A stretch of DNA of 63,874 nucleotides, taken from Nitrospiria bacterium. GTDB lineage: Bacteria; Nitrospirota; UBA9217. Position 1 is the stretch's first letter. Each line of letters opens with the position of its first letter. Shown piece after piece: positions 45,347 through 56,500 of the stretch. The DNA lies in NCBI GenBank assembly GCA_919902495.1, contig CAKKRC010000067.1:1-63874 (forward strand), written 5' to 3'. A program made the translations under genes and the position numbers. Below the pieces are notes generated by a model, which saw only the letters and a list, made by a program, of their open reading frames with translations, did not search any database and had not been told where the DNA came from.

Positions 45347-46699
45347 TTACGGCTTGTTCACCAGAGCCCGCGCCGACAAAATGATCTTCTGGGCGGTCTT
45401 TTCGCCGATACTGGGCACCGCAAGGATCTCCTCGTCCGACATGGCTGCGATCTTTTCGATGGTGTCGTACCCGGCCAGCTGGAGCTGTTCCGCGGTCTTG
45501 GGGCCGACACCGTCGATGTTCGTGATATCAGAGGCCGCCTTGGCCTCTGCTTCGGCCTCGGCATGTTCCGCTTCCATGGTCTCTGCAGCTTCGGTATCCT
45601 GCGCCAGCTTGCGCGTTTCCTCGGCAATGGCCGCTTCGATCTCCTGATCGCGCTCTTTCTGGCGTTCCTGTTCGTATTCCGACTCGCTCAGGATGTCGAT
45701 CTTCCAGCCGGTCAGTTTCGCGGCAAGCCGTACGTTCTGGCCCTTCTTCCCGATGGCGAGCGATAGCTGCGCATCGGCGACAACGGCCAGCGCGGAACGG
45801 TCCTCTTCGGTGACCCCGACCTTCTCCACGACCGCCGGGCTCAGCGCTTTTGCGATGAAAATGCGCGGGTCCTCGGACCACGGGATGATGTCTATCTTCT
45901 CGCCGCGGAGCTCACGGACCACTGCCTGCACCCGTGCGCCTTTCATGCCGACGCAGGCGCCCACCGGATCGACCTGGGACTCCTTGGACGACACGGCGAT
46001 CTTGGTGCGGTCCCCTGCTTCCCGGACAACACCCTTGACCTCAACGATGTTCTCATAGATCTCGGGAACTTCCATCTCGAAGAGCTTCGCCACGAAGTCA
46101 GGATGGCTTCGGGACAGCACCACCTGGGGGCCTTTTGACGTGTCTTTCACCTCAAGGACAAAGGCCCGCAACCGGTCGCCGCGTCGGTAGTTCTCGCGAG
46201 GCACCTGTTCACGCGCAGGAAGGACCGCCTCAGTCTTGCCCAGGTCGATGAAATAAGCGCCTTTTTCATGGCGCAGAACGATGCCGTTCACCAGCTGGCC
46301 GATCTTGTCGTTGAACTCCTTGAAAACCACTTCCCGTTCCGCCTCGCGCACCTTCTGGACGATGACCTGGCGGGCGGTCTGGGCGGCGATGCGTCCGAAA
46401 CCCTCGAATTCCACCTGGAGCGGCACTTCACCCTCGAGCTGTGCTTCCGGAAAGAGCTTTACTGCCTCCTCGAGGGTTATCTCCTCGTCGGGATTGGCGA
46501 TCTCGGCCACGACCTTCCGGTATGCGTACATGACGATATCTCCCCGTTTGGGATCTATCTGAACGGCGATCCGTTGCGTACCGTACTTCTTCTTGGCCGC
46601 GCTCACGAGGGCCGATTCCACCGCCTCGATCACCATCTCCCGGGAGATGCCTTTTTCCTTGCTGATTTGGTCAATTACCTGAACCAATTCCTGGCCCAT
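45347..46699 (-). CDS. nusA: Transcription termination/antitermination protein NusA
   Basis: The 450-residue protein has the N-terminal RNA-polymerase-binding domain (about residues 1-125), an S1 domain (about 135-200) and two KH domains. Helix-hairpin-helix motifs (NIDGVGPKTAEQL and VPSIGEKTAQKI) sit near the C-terminus. An acidic, Ala/Glu-rich insert lies near 340-390. The GVGPKTAEQL and SIGEKTAQKI motifs indicate a C-terminal HhH pair of the kind seen in many non-enterobacterial NusA proteins. AGGAGG lies 8 bases before the ATG. Confidence 0.95.
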   Translation of the reverse strand: MGQELVQVIDQISKEKGISREMVIEAVESALVSAAKKKYGTQRIAVQIDPKRGDIVMYAYRKVVAEIANPDEEITLEEAVKLFPEAQLEGEVPLQVEFEGFGRIAAQTARQVIVQKVREAEREVVFKEFNDKIGQLVNGIVLRHEKGAYFIDLGKTEAVLPAREQVPRENYRRGDRLRAFVLEVKDTSKGPQVVLSRSHPDFVAKLFEMEVPEIYENIVEVKGVVREAGDRTKIAVSSKESQVDPVGACVGMKGARVQAVVRELRGEKIDIIPWSEDPRIFIAKALSPAVVEKVGVTEEDRSALAVVADAQLSLAIGKKGQNVRLAAKLTGWKIDILSESEYEQERQKERDQEIEAAIAEETRKLAQDTEAAETMEAEHAEAEAEAKAASDITNIDGVGPKTAEQLQLAGYDTIEKIAAMSDEEILAVPSIGEKTAQKIILSARALVNKP

Positions 46700-46794
46700 T
46701 TTGTTTCCTCCTGAATGAATGATGAAGATTGTGTCGTTGAACTATTAGTTCAGTTAGTTAAGAATCAAATTCAACTCAAAACGGCAAGGATATT

Positions 46795-46894
46795 TCTCGC
46801 AAAGTCGCCAAGCCCGCAAAGAAAGGCCAAATTATTTGTTATTCAGGCCAAGACTTAAAGATTTTCTTAGCGTCCTTTGCGGCTTTGCGAGAGA
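46795..46894. repeat. Imperfect inverted repeat between rimP and nusA
   Basis: The left arm TCTCGCAAAGTCGCCAAG with its continuation GCAAAG (46795-46820) and the right arm (46866-46894, ending CTTTGCGAGAGA) are imperfect reverse complements; the outer TCTCGCAAAG/CTTTGCGAGA pair is perfect. The centre also contains two AGGCCAA copies. The left side lacks a T-run; on the plus strand a T6 follows the right arm, but no gene there would need a terminator. Confidence 0.5.
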
Positions 46895-46943
46895 CGCCTT
46901 TTTTAGATTTTATATTTTGGTTCCGGTTTGTCCGGGTTGGTCG

Positions 46944-47405
46944 TCAGATAACGACTTCACAGGACGTCTTTGCAATGCTTTCCAGCGGGATCCGAAGGAG
47001 ATCGCCTTTTTCCGGTTCCAATACCACCACGGTACCGTCGAATTCGACGAGTTTCCCCCGGAAGACCTTTTCTCCGTTGATCAGCTGGTAGGTCTTGATC
47101 CTGACCTGGGTTCCCAGGCATTTCCGGTAGTGTTCCGGTTTCGTGAGAGATCGGTCCAGACCGGGTGAAGAGACTTCCAGCGTGTAGGCATGGGGAATGA
47201 TGTCCTCGACATCGAGCGCCGTACCGAGGTCGCGGTTCACTGTTTCGCAGTCGCCCAGCGTGACGCCGCCGGGCTCATGCTCGATGTAGACCCTGAGGAG
47301 CCACTGGGGACCTTCTTTCTTGAACTCGAGGTCCCACAGCGTAAGGCCCAGCGAACCGAGGATCGGCTCGAGCAGCTGCTGGATCTGTTCTTGAAGGTTG
47401 GACAT
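46944..47405 (-). CDS. rimP: Ribosome maturation factor RimP
   Basis: The 153-residue protein has the RimP fold: GLTLWDLEFKKEGPQWLLRVYIE near residues 19-41, CETVNRDLGTALDVED near 60-75, and SSPGLDRSL near residue 84. It is needed for 30S assembly and is the first gene before nusA in most bacteria. The GGAG ribosome site is 5 bases from the ATG and abuts the T-tract of a terminator hairpin, so expression depends on read-through or on a promoter within the short leader. Confidence 0.95.
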   Translation of the reverse strand: MSNLQEQIQQLLEPILGSLGLTLWDLEFKKEGPQWLLRVYIEHEPGGVTLGDCETVNRDLGTALDVEDIIPHAYTLEVSSPGLDRSLTKPEHYRKCLGTQVRIKTYQLINGEKVFRGKLVEFDGTVVVLEPEKGDLLRIPLESIAKTSCEVVI

Positions 47406-47414
47406 CGCTGCTCC

Positions 47415-47447
47415 AAATAAAAAGAGTGGGCAATTTGATGCCCACTC
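47415..47447 (-). terminator. Intrinsic terminator between the giant gene and rimP
   Basis: On the minus strand GAGTGGGC (47447-47440) and GCCCACTC (47431-47424) form a perfect 8-base stem with an 8-base loop, followed by TTTTTATTT (47423-47415). The stem ends about 18 bases before the rimP ATG, and the T-tract borders the rimP ribosome site. Confidence 0.85.
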
Positions 47448-47475
47448 CCAGAAAGTTGCTCCAGAGTGATTGTGC

Positions 47476-47504
47476 TTTTTAACACACTATCTGACGAATT
47501 GCAA
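47476..47504 (-). promoter_or_regulatory. Candidate sigma70 promoter for rimP-nusA operon
   Basis: TTGCAA (47499-47504) and TAAAAA (47476-47481) are 17 bases apart on the minus strand, four of six matches each. The start site would fall near 47469, so the transcript begins about 60 bases before rimP and includes the terminator hairpin. Confidence 0.45.
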
Positions 47505-47520
47505 GGTTTTTTTCAGGCCG

Positions 47521-50500
47521 TTAGTAGATCACCCTGATGATGTCCACTCCCTCGAATGGCGTCCCGGCGACCGTACCGGTGATATGGACCGGAACATGCC
47601 CGCCTGCCGGCAGGACTGCGATCACCTCGCTGCGCCTGAACTTGACCTTCAGCTCGCCATGTTCGTGCTCCCGATGATCGTCTCCGCAGCCGTGTTCATG
47701 GTGTTTTTTCTTCTTTTCATGAGGCCACATGACCACGGGAACTGTCCCCTCGAGCCTGATCGAGGATATATCGACATCGGAGGCTTTATACCCGTGCGGC
47801 AGTTCGATCTCGACCATGACCCAGTTGCCTTTGCTCTTCTGGTTCAGGGTCTCGGGCTCGACCTCGATGTCGACCTTGATGCCCGACTGCTGCAGATGGA
47901 CCGTGAAGCTGGTCATGGACGTCCAGGGGCCTTCACGCTGACCGTCATTGGCCCGGCAACGCCAGGAGTAAACTGTATTATCGGTGAGCCCAACGTTCAA
48001 TGTCGCCGAGGTGCTTCCGTCCGTCCCTTCTGCGACGCCGGGTGCGGACCAGATCAGCGCTGACCCGTAGAACACCTCGAAGTCATAGGTAAGCCGGGTG
48101 CTGTCGGGATCGAAGGCATTCAGGACCGTGAGCGTAGGCATGGCGCTGTCGACGCTGCCACCCTCCGCCGGGGAGACGATCATCGGCGCATCCGGGGGTT
48201 CGTCGCCGGTGTTGACGGTGAAGGAAAGCGTTGTTGTCCATCCGCTCGCAAGCTCACCGTCAAATGCCCGCGCCCGCCAGTAATAGGTCCTGTTCTCCTG
48301 AAGGGTCGCTGAGACCGTCCAGGACGTCGATCCCTGCATTTCAACGACTCCGGCAACCGATGCCACTGCAGGCGTTGCCATGCCGGGGTCCTCGTACACC
48401 TCGAAATCGTAGGTCAAGGCATCACGATCGAGGTCCGTGGCGTTCTGCACGGACAGGGTGGGCGTAAAGACGTTCACGCCCGCTCCGTTCGACGGATTTG
48501 CAGGAACCGGCGTGGATGGAGCGTCATTCACGGTGTTCACAAAGAACGCGATCACGCCCGACCAATTGCTTTCCGCGGCGCCGTCGTTCGACCTGGCGCG
48601 AACGAAGTAAGCCGTGTTGTCGAGAAGCCCGTCAACGTGCCACAATGTCGTCACCGATCCCTGCGGGATCGTGCTCGCCCGGAGTAAGTTCGTCGAATCG
48701 AAGGTCTTCACGGTGTCCAGCTCGATAGTGTACGTGATGACCGGAGAATCCGGATCATTGCTGTTCTGCAGAACGATGTCTGGAGCTGTTGTCGACACCT
48801 CTGATTTGTCAGTGGGAGCGTTTATCGACGGGACCGATGGTTCATTGTTCCCGGTGTTCACGATGAACTCTGCCGGGCTTGACCAGTTTCCAATGACCGT
48901 CCAGTCGTCGGCCTGAGCGCGCCAGTAGTACCGGACGTCCTCTGCCAACTGCACCGGCACCTGCCAGGACGTATTGCCCTCTCCCCCGATCACCCCCCCG
49001 GTGGCAGTGACGATCGTGACGAACGCCGGGTCCAGGGCGACCTGGAAGTTATAGGTGAGTGATGTGCTGTCGGGATCGACGGCATTGATGACCGTCAGAA
49101 CAGGTGTTGTCGTTGCCACCTCGGTCTTGTCCGCCGGGCTGGTAGGCGTCGGGACTGACGGCGGGTCCTCGACGGCGTTGACCCGGAATGACGCCGTATC
49201 GGTCCATGGTCCGTACAGATTGCCATCAAAGGCCTGGGCGCGCCAATAGTAGACGGCGTTCTCGGTCAGATCCGCGGGAACGGTCCATGCTGTCGTGCCG
49301 GTCCCTTCGGGGACGACCCCCGGGGGAGCGATCATGATGGTCAGGTCGCTGTCCGCATAAAGTTCGAATACATAGCTCAGACTGTCGCCGTTCGGATCAG
49401 AAGCATTGTTCACCGCGATCTCGGGCCGGATCGTTCGGACGTCCTGACCCGTGGCGGGCCATGCGGGCGCAGGCGCTGTCGGCGCCCGGTTGATGCGCAC
49501 CTCGTAGGAGATCGGCATCTCGCCGCTGCTGTTCCCTGCACGGTCAACGGCCCGGAAACTCACCGTATGCATGCCGTTGTCGGCCATGGTCGGGTCCCAG
49601 GTGGTCCCGAACCTGCCCCGCGACGGATCGGAGACCGGCAGAAGGCTCCACGAGCCGCCATCGCGGCTGTACTCGATCCGGTCCACACCCGATGCATCAT
49701 CGGAGGCCGCGACCATATACGACACGGTCGAGGTATATGGTGTTTCCGCCGCCGGCGACAGAATGGTCATCGTCGGTGCCGCCATATCTTTGATGATGAT
49801 GGCCGTACTTGCGAGGATGCTCGTGTTCCCGCTATTCACATATTGCAGGACCGCCGTGTACGTCTTGAGACTGTTCGACAGTCCCGAGAAGTCAGCCTGA
49901 CCGGTGATAGAACTGTTTGACGACAATGCTGACTGGATCTCAAAGGAGCCCAGAACGGTCTGTGACTCCGGATCGAGGATCAGGACCCGCGCCGTACCCG
50001 CGCCAGTATCCGCGTTTCCGCTGTTTTCGAGCGAATAGGCGGCCCGGAATGCCGAGCCGAAGGGCACGGGATCCGGCGATACGGAAAGTGTGCCCGTTAC
50101 AACGGCCGATCCGCGGATCGCGAAGTTCGCGGATTTGACCGGAAGCGCGTTCCCGTCGACTATCGTTTCCAGAACTGCTGTGTACGTGCCGGCAGGAGCA
50201 ATACCGGGTGTCCAGATCGAGGACAAGACGATCGATGCCCCGGGGAGCATATCGGTCGTGCTCTTCTCATTACTGAACAACACTGCCCCCGCCTCGTTCG
50301 TGATCGTCAGCCGCGTCGTAAGCAACGGTATGATCCTGTTTCTGCCGAGGCTGCTCAGGGTGACGGCAACACCCACCGGCTCGCCCGCGCCGTAATTCGC
50401 TTTATCGGTCGTCACGGCCGTGCCGACATTCGTGTCCGGAACGATTGTGAAGGCCGCAATTTGCTCTGCTAGCATTCCGGCTGCATTGTTCAGGACCGCA

Positions 50501-53500
50501 TGAACGCGATAGGCCCCCGCGTAGGTCGCGCCGGTGCTCCAGGTGAATGTCTTATCCTGCCGGGATGCATAGGACACGGAGATCGCTTTCTCTCCCAGAA
50601 GAGAGACTTCCGCGCCGCTCTCATCCTCGACCCTGACCGAAAGGACACCCTCCTTCGTAATTCCGCTGTTCCATATCGTGACGCGCGCCTTCACAACGGA
50701 ATCGCTTGCGTACTGGGTCGCATCGAGCGACGTTGCCAGCGAGATCCCCTCCTGGCCCGAGACGAAGAAGTCCAGCATGGCCATATTGTTCGTTTCGTTC
50801 GACTCCTGGACCAGTTGTTCGGTGTCCACTGCCGCGACGATCCGGTTCGCGCCGGTCCTGCCCGTGCTGTCCCACTCCGCACTGACGATATGCGCCGCGC
50901 CCGGTTCGAGCGCAGGCGCCTTACCCTGCACGAGCAGATCGAGGTGCCCGCTCTCGTTCCAGACATAGACGGATACATCGGCCTCGGTCGTAGCGGATTG
51001 TCCCTTGTTCCGGATCGCGACGCTCATGACCGCACGCTCGCCGGCAATTGGCGCCGCGGGATAGAGGGCGATGTCATCGGTCATGACAACAAGATCGGGC
51101 TGCTGACTGATGTCCCGTGTCACCGATATAGCGTCCGATGGGGCGCTGATGTTGCCTGACGCATCCCGTGCCACTGCCGTGAAGATGTTCTCACCGGGAT
51201 CGAGCGCGATAGCACTGAACAAGAACTGCCCTCCTGCAGAAACGACTTTCAGCACGGACTGCATCGTATCTGCGTTCGACTCGACATACGACACCTGTCC
51301 GTCCCCGGTCACCCCAAGGTAAACGACATTTGCCAGTCCTTCCTCGACCAGTCCCGGCACCGAGGACCCATCGGCTGCAATGGTCTTGACCGAGCTCAGC
51401 CCGGATACATTGTCCCATTCCGAATAGGCGATCCTCTGTCCGTCAGGGAACCATGCCGTCCAGTACAGGTCCCCAGCGGATTCGGCCAGCAGTGTCTTGC
51501 TGCCGCTGTTGGGAACAACGACATACAACGCATATACGCTGCCCAGCGTTTCGATCAACGCAATCCTGTTGCCGTCCGGCGACCAGCTAAGCGACCAGCC
51601 ATCCGTAGCCGGACCGATACTGGATTCCTGTCCTGTGGAAAGATCAAGAACGAATAGGCCGCCGTTCTGGAAATAGGCCAGTCGTCCCCCGTCAGGCGAT
51701 AGCGCGTGTTCATAGATCGAGTCCTTCACGACAGCCGGTGTCAGTTCGCCGCTGGTAAGATCCTTGAGCCAGATCGCATAGCCATGCACATCCGGTCCGT
51801 AGCTGTATCCCATGAACGTAAACCTGTTTCCGTCTGCGGACCACGAGAACGGGGCATAGATGTTGGCAGGCAATTCCCCGGTCAAGGGAGTGTCGCTATT
51901 CGTCGCTACATCGTGAATGACGATCTGCGGCGGATACGTTGCATCAGATTCATAGACGATCTTGCTTCCATCAGGGGACCAGGAGGGACCATATCCCTGC
52001 GGCGTCAGCTCCGCGACGATCGATGCGGCAAGATCGAGAAGCTGGATCTGCCCGCTATCGGAGGCATAGGCCATCAGGGAGCCGTCCGGAGAGAGCGATG
52101 CGCCATTGACATACGTAGCGATCGGGATCGAGAGCGGGCCGCTGCCGCCCGTCGCCTGGACCGTACCCATCGACGTACCATTCCTGAATAGCTCGACCGT
52201 CGTGCCCGATCCCGCTTTTCCGGCCACAGTAACGGTCGGCATGGTGACCACGATCGGCGAGCCCGACATAGTCGGAGTCGTGATCAGCGGCTTCTCCGGC
52301 GCCGTTGTATCAACAGCTGTTGCCGATCCCCACATCGAGTAGTCGCTCTCGTTTCCGAAGGAATCGACTGCTGTGGACACATAGTAGTATGTGGTTCCGT
52401 TCACAAGCCCTCGGTCACGGTATGCTGTTGCGGCGACGAGAGCAGATGTTATACGGGTGTAAGGGCCGCCTTCGGCTGCGCCCCGGTAGAGATAATAACC
52501 CGTTGCGGTTCCCTCCGGGTATGCCCACGTTATGTCCGCCTCGCCGTTCGGTTGTGCGGTTGCAACGAGATTCACCGGTGCAGAGAGCAGGTTCACAGCG
52601 ACGGTAGCGGTTACCCCGGTAGACAGCGCGCTTTCACTGAGCGCATCCACAGCGGTCACCTTGTACTGATAAGAACCATTCCGAAGTCCTGCATCGGTCC
52701 AGGTGATATCTGCTATAGCGCTCGAAGTGATCTTGCTCCATTCAGCGCCCGTTTTCCGATAGACAAGATAGCCTGTGACATCCGGTTCAGCGTTTTGGTT
52801 CCAGGTCAGCGTAACTGTTGAACCTTGGACCGAAGGAAGAAGTCCCGTCGGGGCATCTGGCAACGCGTCAAAGTCGATCGAGACGAAATTCGATTCATTG
52901 CTGACGTTGCCTGCGCTGTCAGTTGCCGTGGCCTTAATCGTATTGACTCCCGCGCTTAGCGTGATATCAGCCGAGAACCGTCCAGACTGGTCCGCAGTAG
53001 TCATAATCGATCCCGTGCCGGCTGAGGACAGGGTCTCAAAACGGATCGAAGCAAGCGCTGCCGCATTGGAGCCTGCAACAGGTACCGTGGCCAGCGTTGT
53101 CCGCGTCGCCAATTGGTCGATCACCGGAGAATAGACGCGCGCCGTGACCGGAGCCGACGGATTGCTTTCGTTACCAGCGGCATCTTTTGCGGTGATGTCA
53201 TAGGAATACAACCCGTCAGAATACACGGCATCCTGATAGGCCGCTGTCTGTTTCACGATCGCCGGATAGGTGATGCGTTCCCTTGTGCCTCCCGCGGTTC
53301 GATAGACATTGTATTCCGTCGTATCACCATCAGCGGCAGCTATCCAGGTGAGCGTAACGTAATTGCCGCTCACTGTAGCGGACAGACCTGCAGGCACGGG
53401 CGGCGGCGTCAGATCCTTGTATGTGACCGTTATCACCGGAGAAACACCCAGATTGGCCAGCGGCACATGCTTGTCAACAGCCTCTGCCTTCAGATCGTAG

Positions 53501-56500
53501 GTCGTATCAAGAGCGGCAGGTGTAAAGGCGGCCTCATAAGGAGCCTGTCTCGATACTCCGAAGGAGTACCAGGTATTCGATCCTGACACGGAATAATAGA
53601 ACGTCACATGATCAATATCGAGGTCCGGCGATTCCGCCCGGACAAGCGTCTTGCCGCCGATATTCGCATGGCCGGTCTGATCGACGACGGGCGCGACAAT
53701 CGCTATTTGCGGCGCTCTTGTGTCGATCGTGGCAACCACTGGCGTCTGGCTCAAGTTCATGTTGCCCGCCTGGTCCACGGCTGCGACCACATAGGTGAAC
53801 GTCCCATCCGGCAAATCGTAGTGGTAATAGGTTGGGCAGGGGATCAGGTAGGGCGTCATGTCCGCCTGCGTCATACTTGACGGAGCATTGACAAGACGAT
53901 CGTTTACAAAGAGCAGGTACCCCGCCAGGTAAGCGTCCGGGCTCTCGCTCCACTGGAGCGTCACGCTTGCTCCGTCGACAACAGGAAGCGCGAGAACAGG
54001 GGCCCGCGGCGGTGTATTGTCAATGGTGATGGCGATGTTATCAGTCGTGATGTTCCCGGCAAGGTCCTCGGCTTCGAGCCGCAGGGAGAACGTCTGTCCC
54101 TCGGCATGGCCGAGCGTATCCAGGTCCGCGAGCACGCCATTGGATACCGCCAGGGGCGACGTGCGGATCACGGTCCACGCAGCAGGAGCAATCCCCTGCC
54201 CGATCGATATGCGGTATTGTTTGAAGTCGTCTGCGCTGAAGGCCGTCCCCTTGATCTCGATGAATCCACTGATCTTCGATCCGGAGAACGGCCTTGCGAT
54301 CTTCGCCGCCGGTCCGGTCAGGTCGATCCTGACCTTGACCGCGTTGGACGGTCCGCTTTCGTTGCCGGCAAGATCGAGTGCCCTGACCGTGTAGACGTAG
54401 CTTCCCTCACCGAGACCCGCATCGATGAATTCGCCCGCGGTGACGGTGGGCCCGGCATTCAGTTTCTGTCCGCCGCGGTAGACATTGAATCCGGCCAGAT
54501 CCGACTCCGTATTGCCGCTCCATGTCAGCCTGACATCGGCAGCGTTTTGCCTGGTCCCGTCGAGAACCGGCGGCGCGGGCGGGGTCGTGTCAACCTTCAG
54601 GCCGATCACTGCAAAAGCTGCATTGCCTGTCTTGTCAGTTGCCGTAACCCGGAGACAATAGTCACCGTCTACGGTCGCACCCGGCCACTGTGCGAGAACG
54701 CCGTCCTGCACGGTGGACGCCCCCGTCCTTATCGCGGCCCACTTGTAGGCCGCGGAGCACATACCTTCGGACATCTCGACCACAAAGCGGTCGAGATTGG
54801 CGTCCGAAGCCGTTCCCCGGATATCGGCGCCGGTCCTGACGGTGCCTCCCTCCTGCGGTGCGGTGATGGCAACCGCAGGCGGCGTATTGTCGATCGTGAC
54901 CCTGACCCTGGCTTCACCTGCCAGGCCGGCCTTGTCCTTGGCAGCAAGCGACAACGTGTACGATCCGTCCGGAATACCGTCGTGCTTGCCGATTTTCCAT
55001 GCAAACGATGAAGGATAAGCAGTTACGGTCGTACCGCTGACCAGATCGGTCCACAGCGCCGGGCTGTCGCCCGATCCGTACCGCAGCGAGAAGCTTTCGA
55101 GGTTCTTCTCCACCAGGCTTCCGGAAATAGCGATGATGTTCTTCTCACCGCCGAAATACCCTCCATCCTTCGGCGTTTCCAGTTTCACCGACGGAGGCGT
55201 CCGGTCGATCGTGAACGGCATGTTCATGATGGTCTCGTTCTCGCCGAGGTCCTTTGCCTTGACCTCAAGCCGATAGTCACCCTCGGGGATCGCGTCCACG
55301 GTGCCGAAGACATGTCCGGTGCGCGACTGGTTCCCTCCGTCGATAGGCAAACGGCCAGCTGCGCCGGTGTAGCTCAGCGCATACTCGGCAAGGTTCTCAT
55401 CGCTCACCGTGCCGGTTACCGGCAGAGCAGTTACGGACAGATAGGACGCATCCTTCGGTGAGGTGATATTCACCACCGGATAAATCGTATCTATTTTGAA
55501 TGGAAGCACTTCGGTCTGGACGACCGATGGGTCGGTCAGCAGTGCTGCTGTCAGTCTGGCCTTGTACTCCCCATCGGGAAGCTTTCCATTCGCGCTGTCC
55601 GTCCCGTCATAGACCAAACTGAAGCTGCCGGCGGCAGACGCGCTCGACATAACGCTTTTTCTCACAACATTTCCGGCGTCGAGCATCGCTATTTCGACCT
55701 GCGCTCCCTGCGCCAGTTCATAGTCGATCTTCGTCGTCTCCGCCCGGTAGTTCCCGTTCGGCGAGATCACGTCAGGAGACAACGCGAGACGCCCGAAGAG
55801 CGTCGTGTCGTTGCCGACGGTGACCATTGAGGTCACGGTCGATTCATTGCCGACGGTATCGGTCGCCGTGAGCTGCAGGACCCACGGTCCGTTCTCCAGG
55901 CCGAAGGTGTACCATTTTCCGAGAACGCCGGTATCCTTGACCGCCTGCGTTCCCTGCGAAACAAGAGACAGTCCTGTGCCGTCTTCCTTCAAGGCTTCAA
56001 GCTTAAACTGCTGGAAATGGTCGTCCCTGGCGATTCCCGTGACATGCACGATCTTACCGACTGCTCCCGGCCCGGGCGAGGAGATTGAGAGCACCGGCGG
56101 AGTGTTGTCGACCTCCACTTCCACCTGGCCCACCGCCGTGTTGCCGCAGGAATTAGTCGCCTGGACAATGATGCCGTAGCGGCCGTCCATAACCGGCGCG
56201 TTCCCATCGTTCAATCCGTTCCACAAGACGGTCCTCGTCCCTCCTGTGTACTGTTCGTTCGCGATAAGGGTCCTGATCACCGGCGGGACGGGATAATAGC
56301 GATGGTTTATTGGGTCCTTCTCGACCCTGAACACCGATACATCGACCCTGGCGGACTCGCTGACCGAATACGTCGCTGTCACGGCGTTCACGTTTCCCGT
56401 GGAGGAGATGATCGTTCTGTCGCCCTGCGCGTTCACTGTGGTGGCGGACGGCAGCGCACGGGCGCTCGTCACCGAGCAGGATTTGTTTCCGGTGTTGCTG

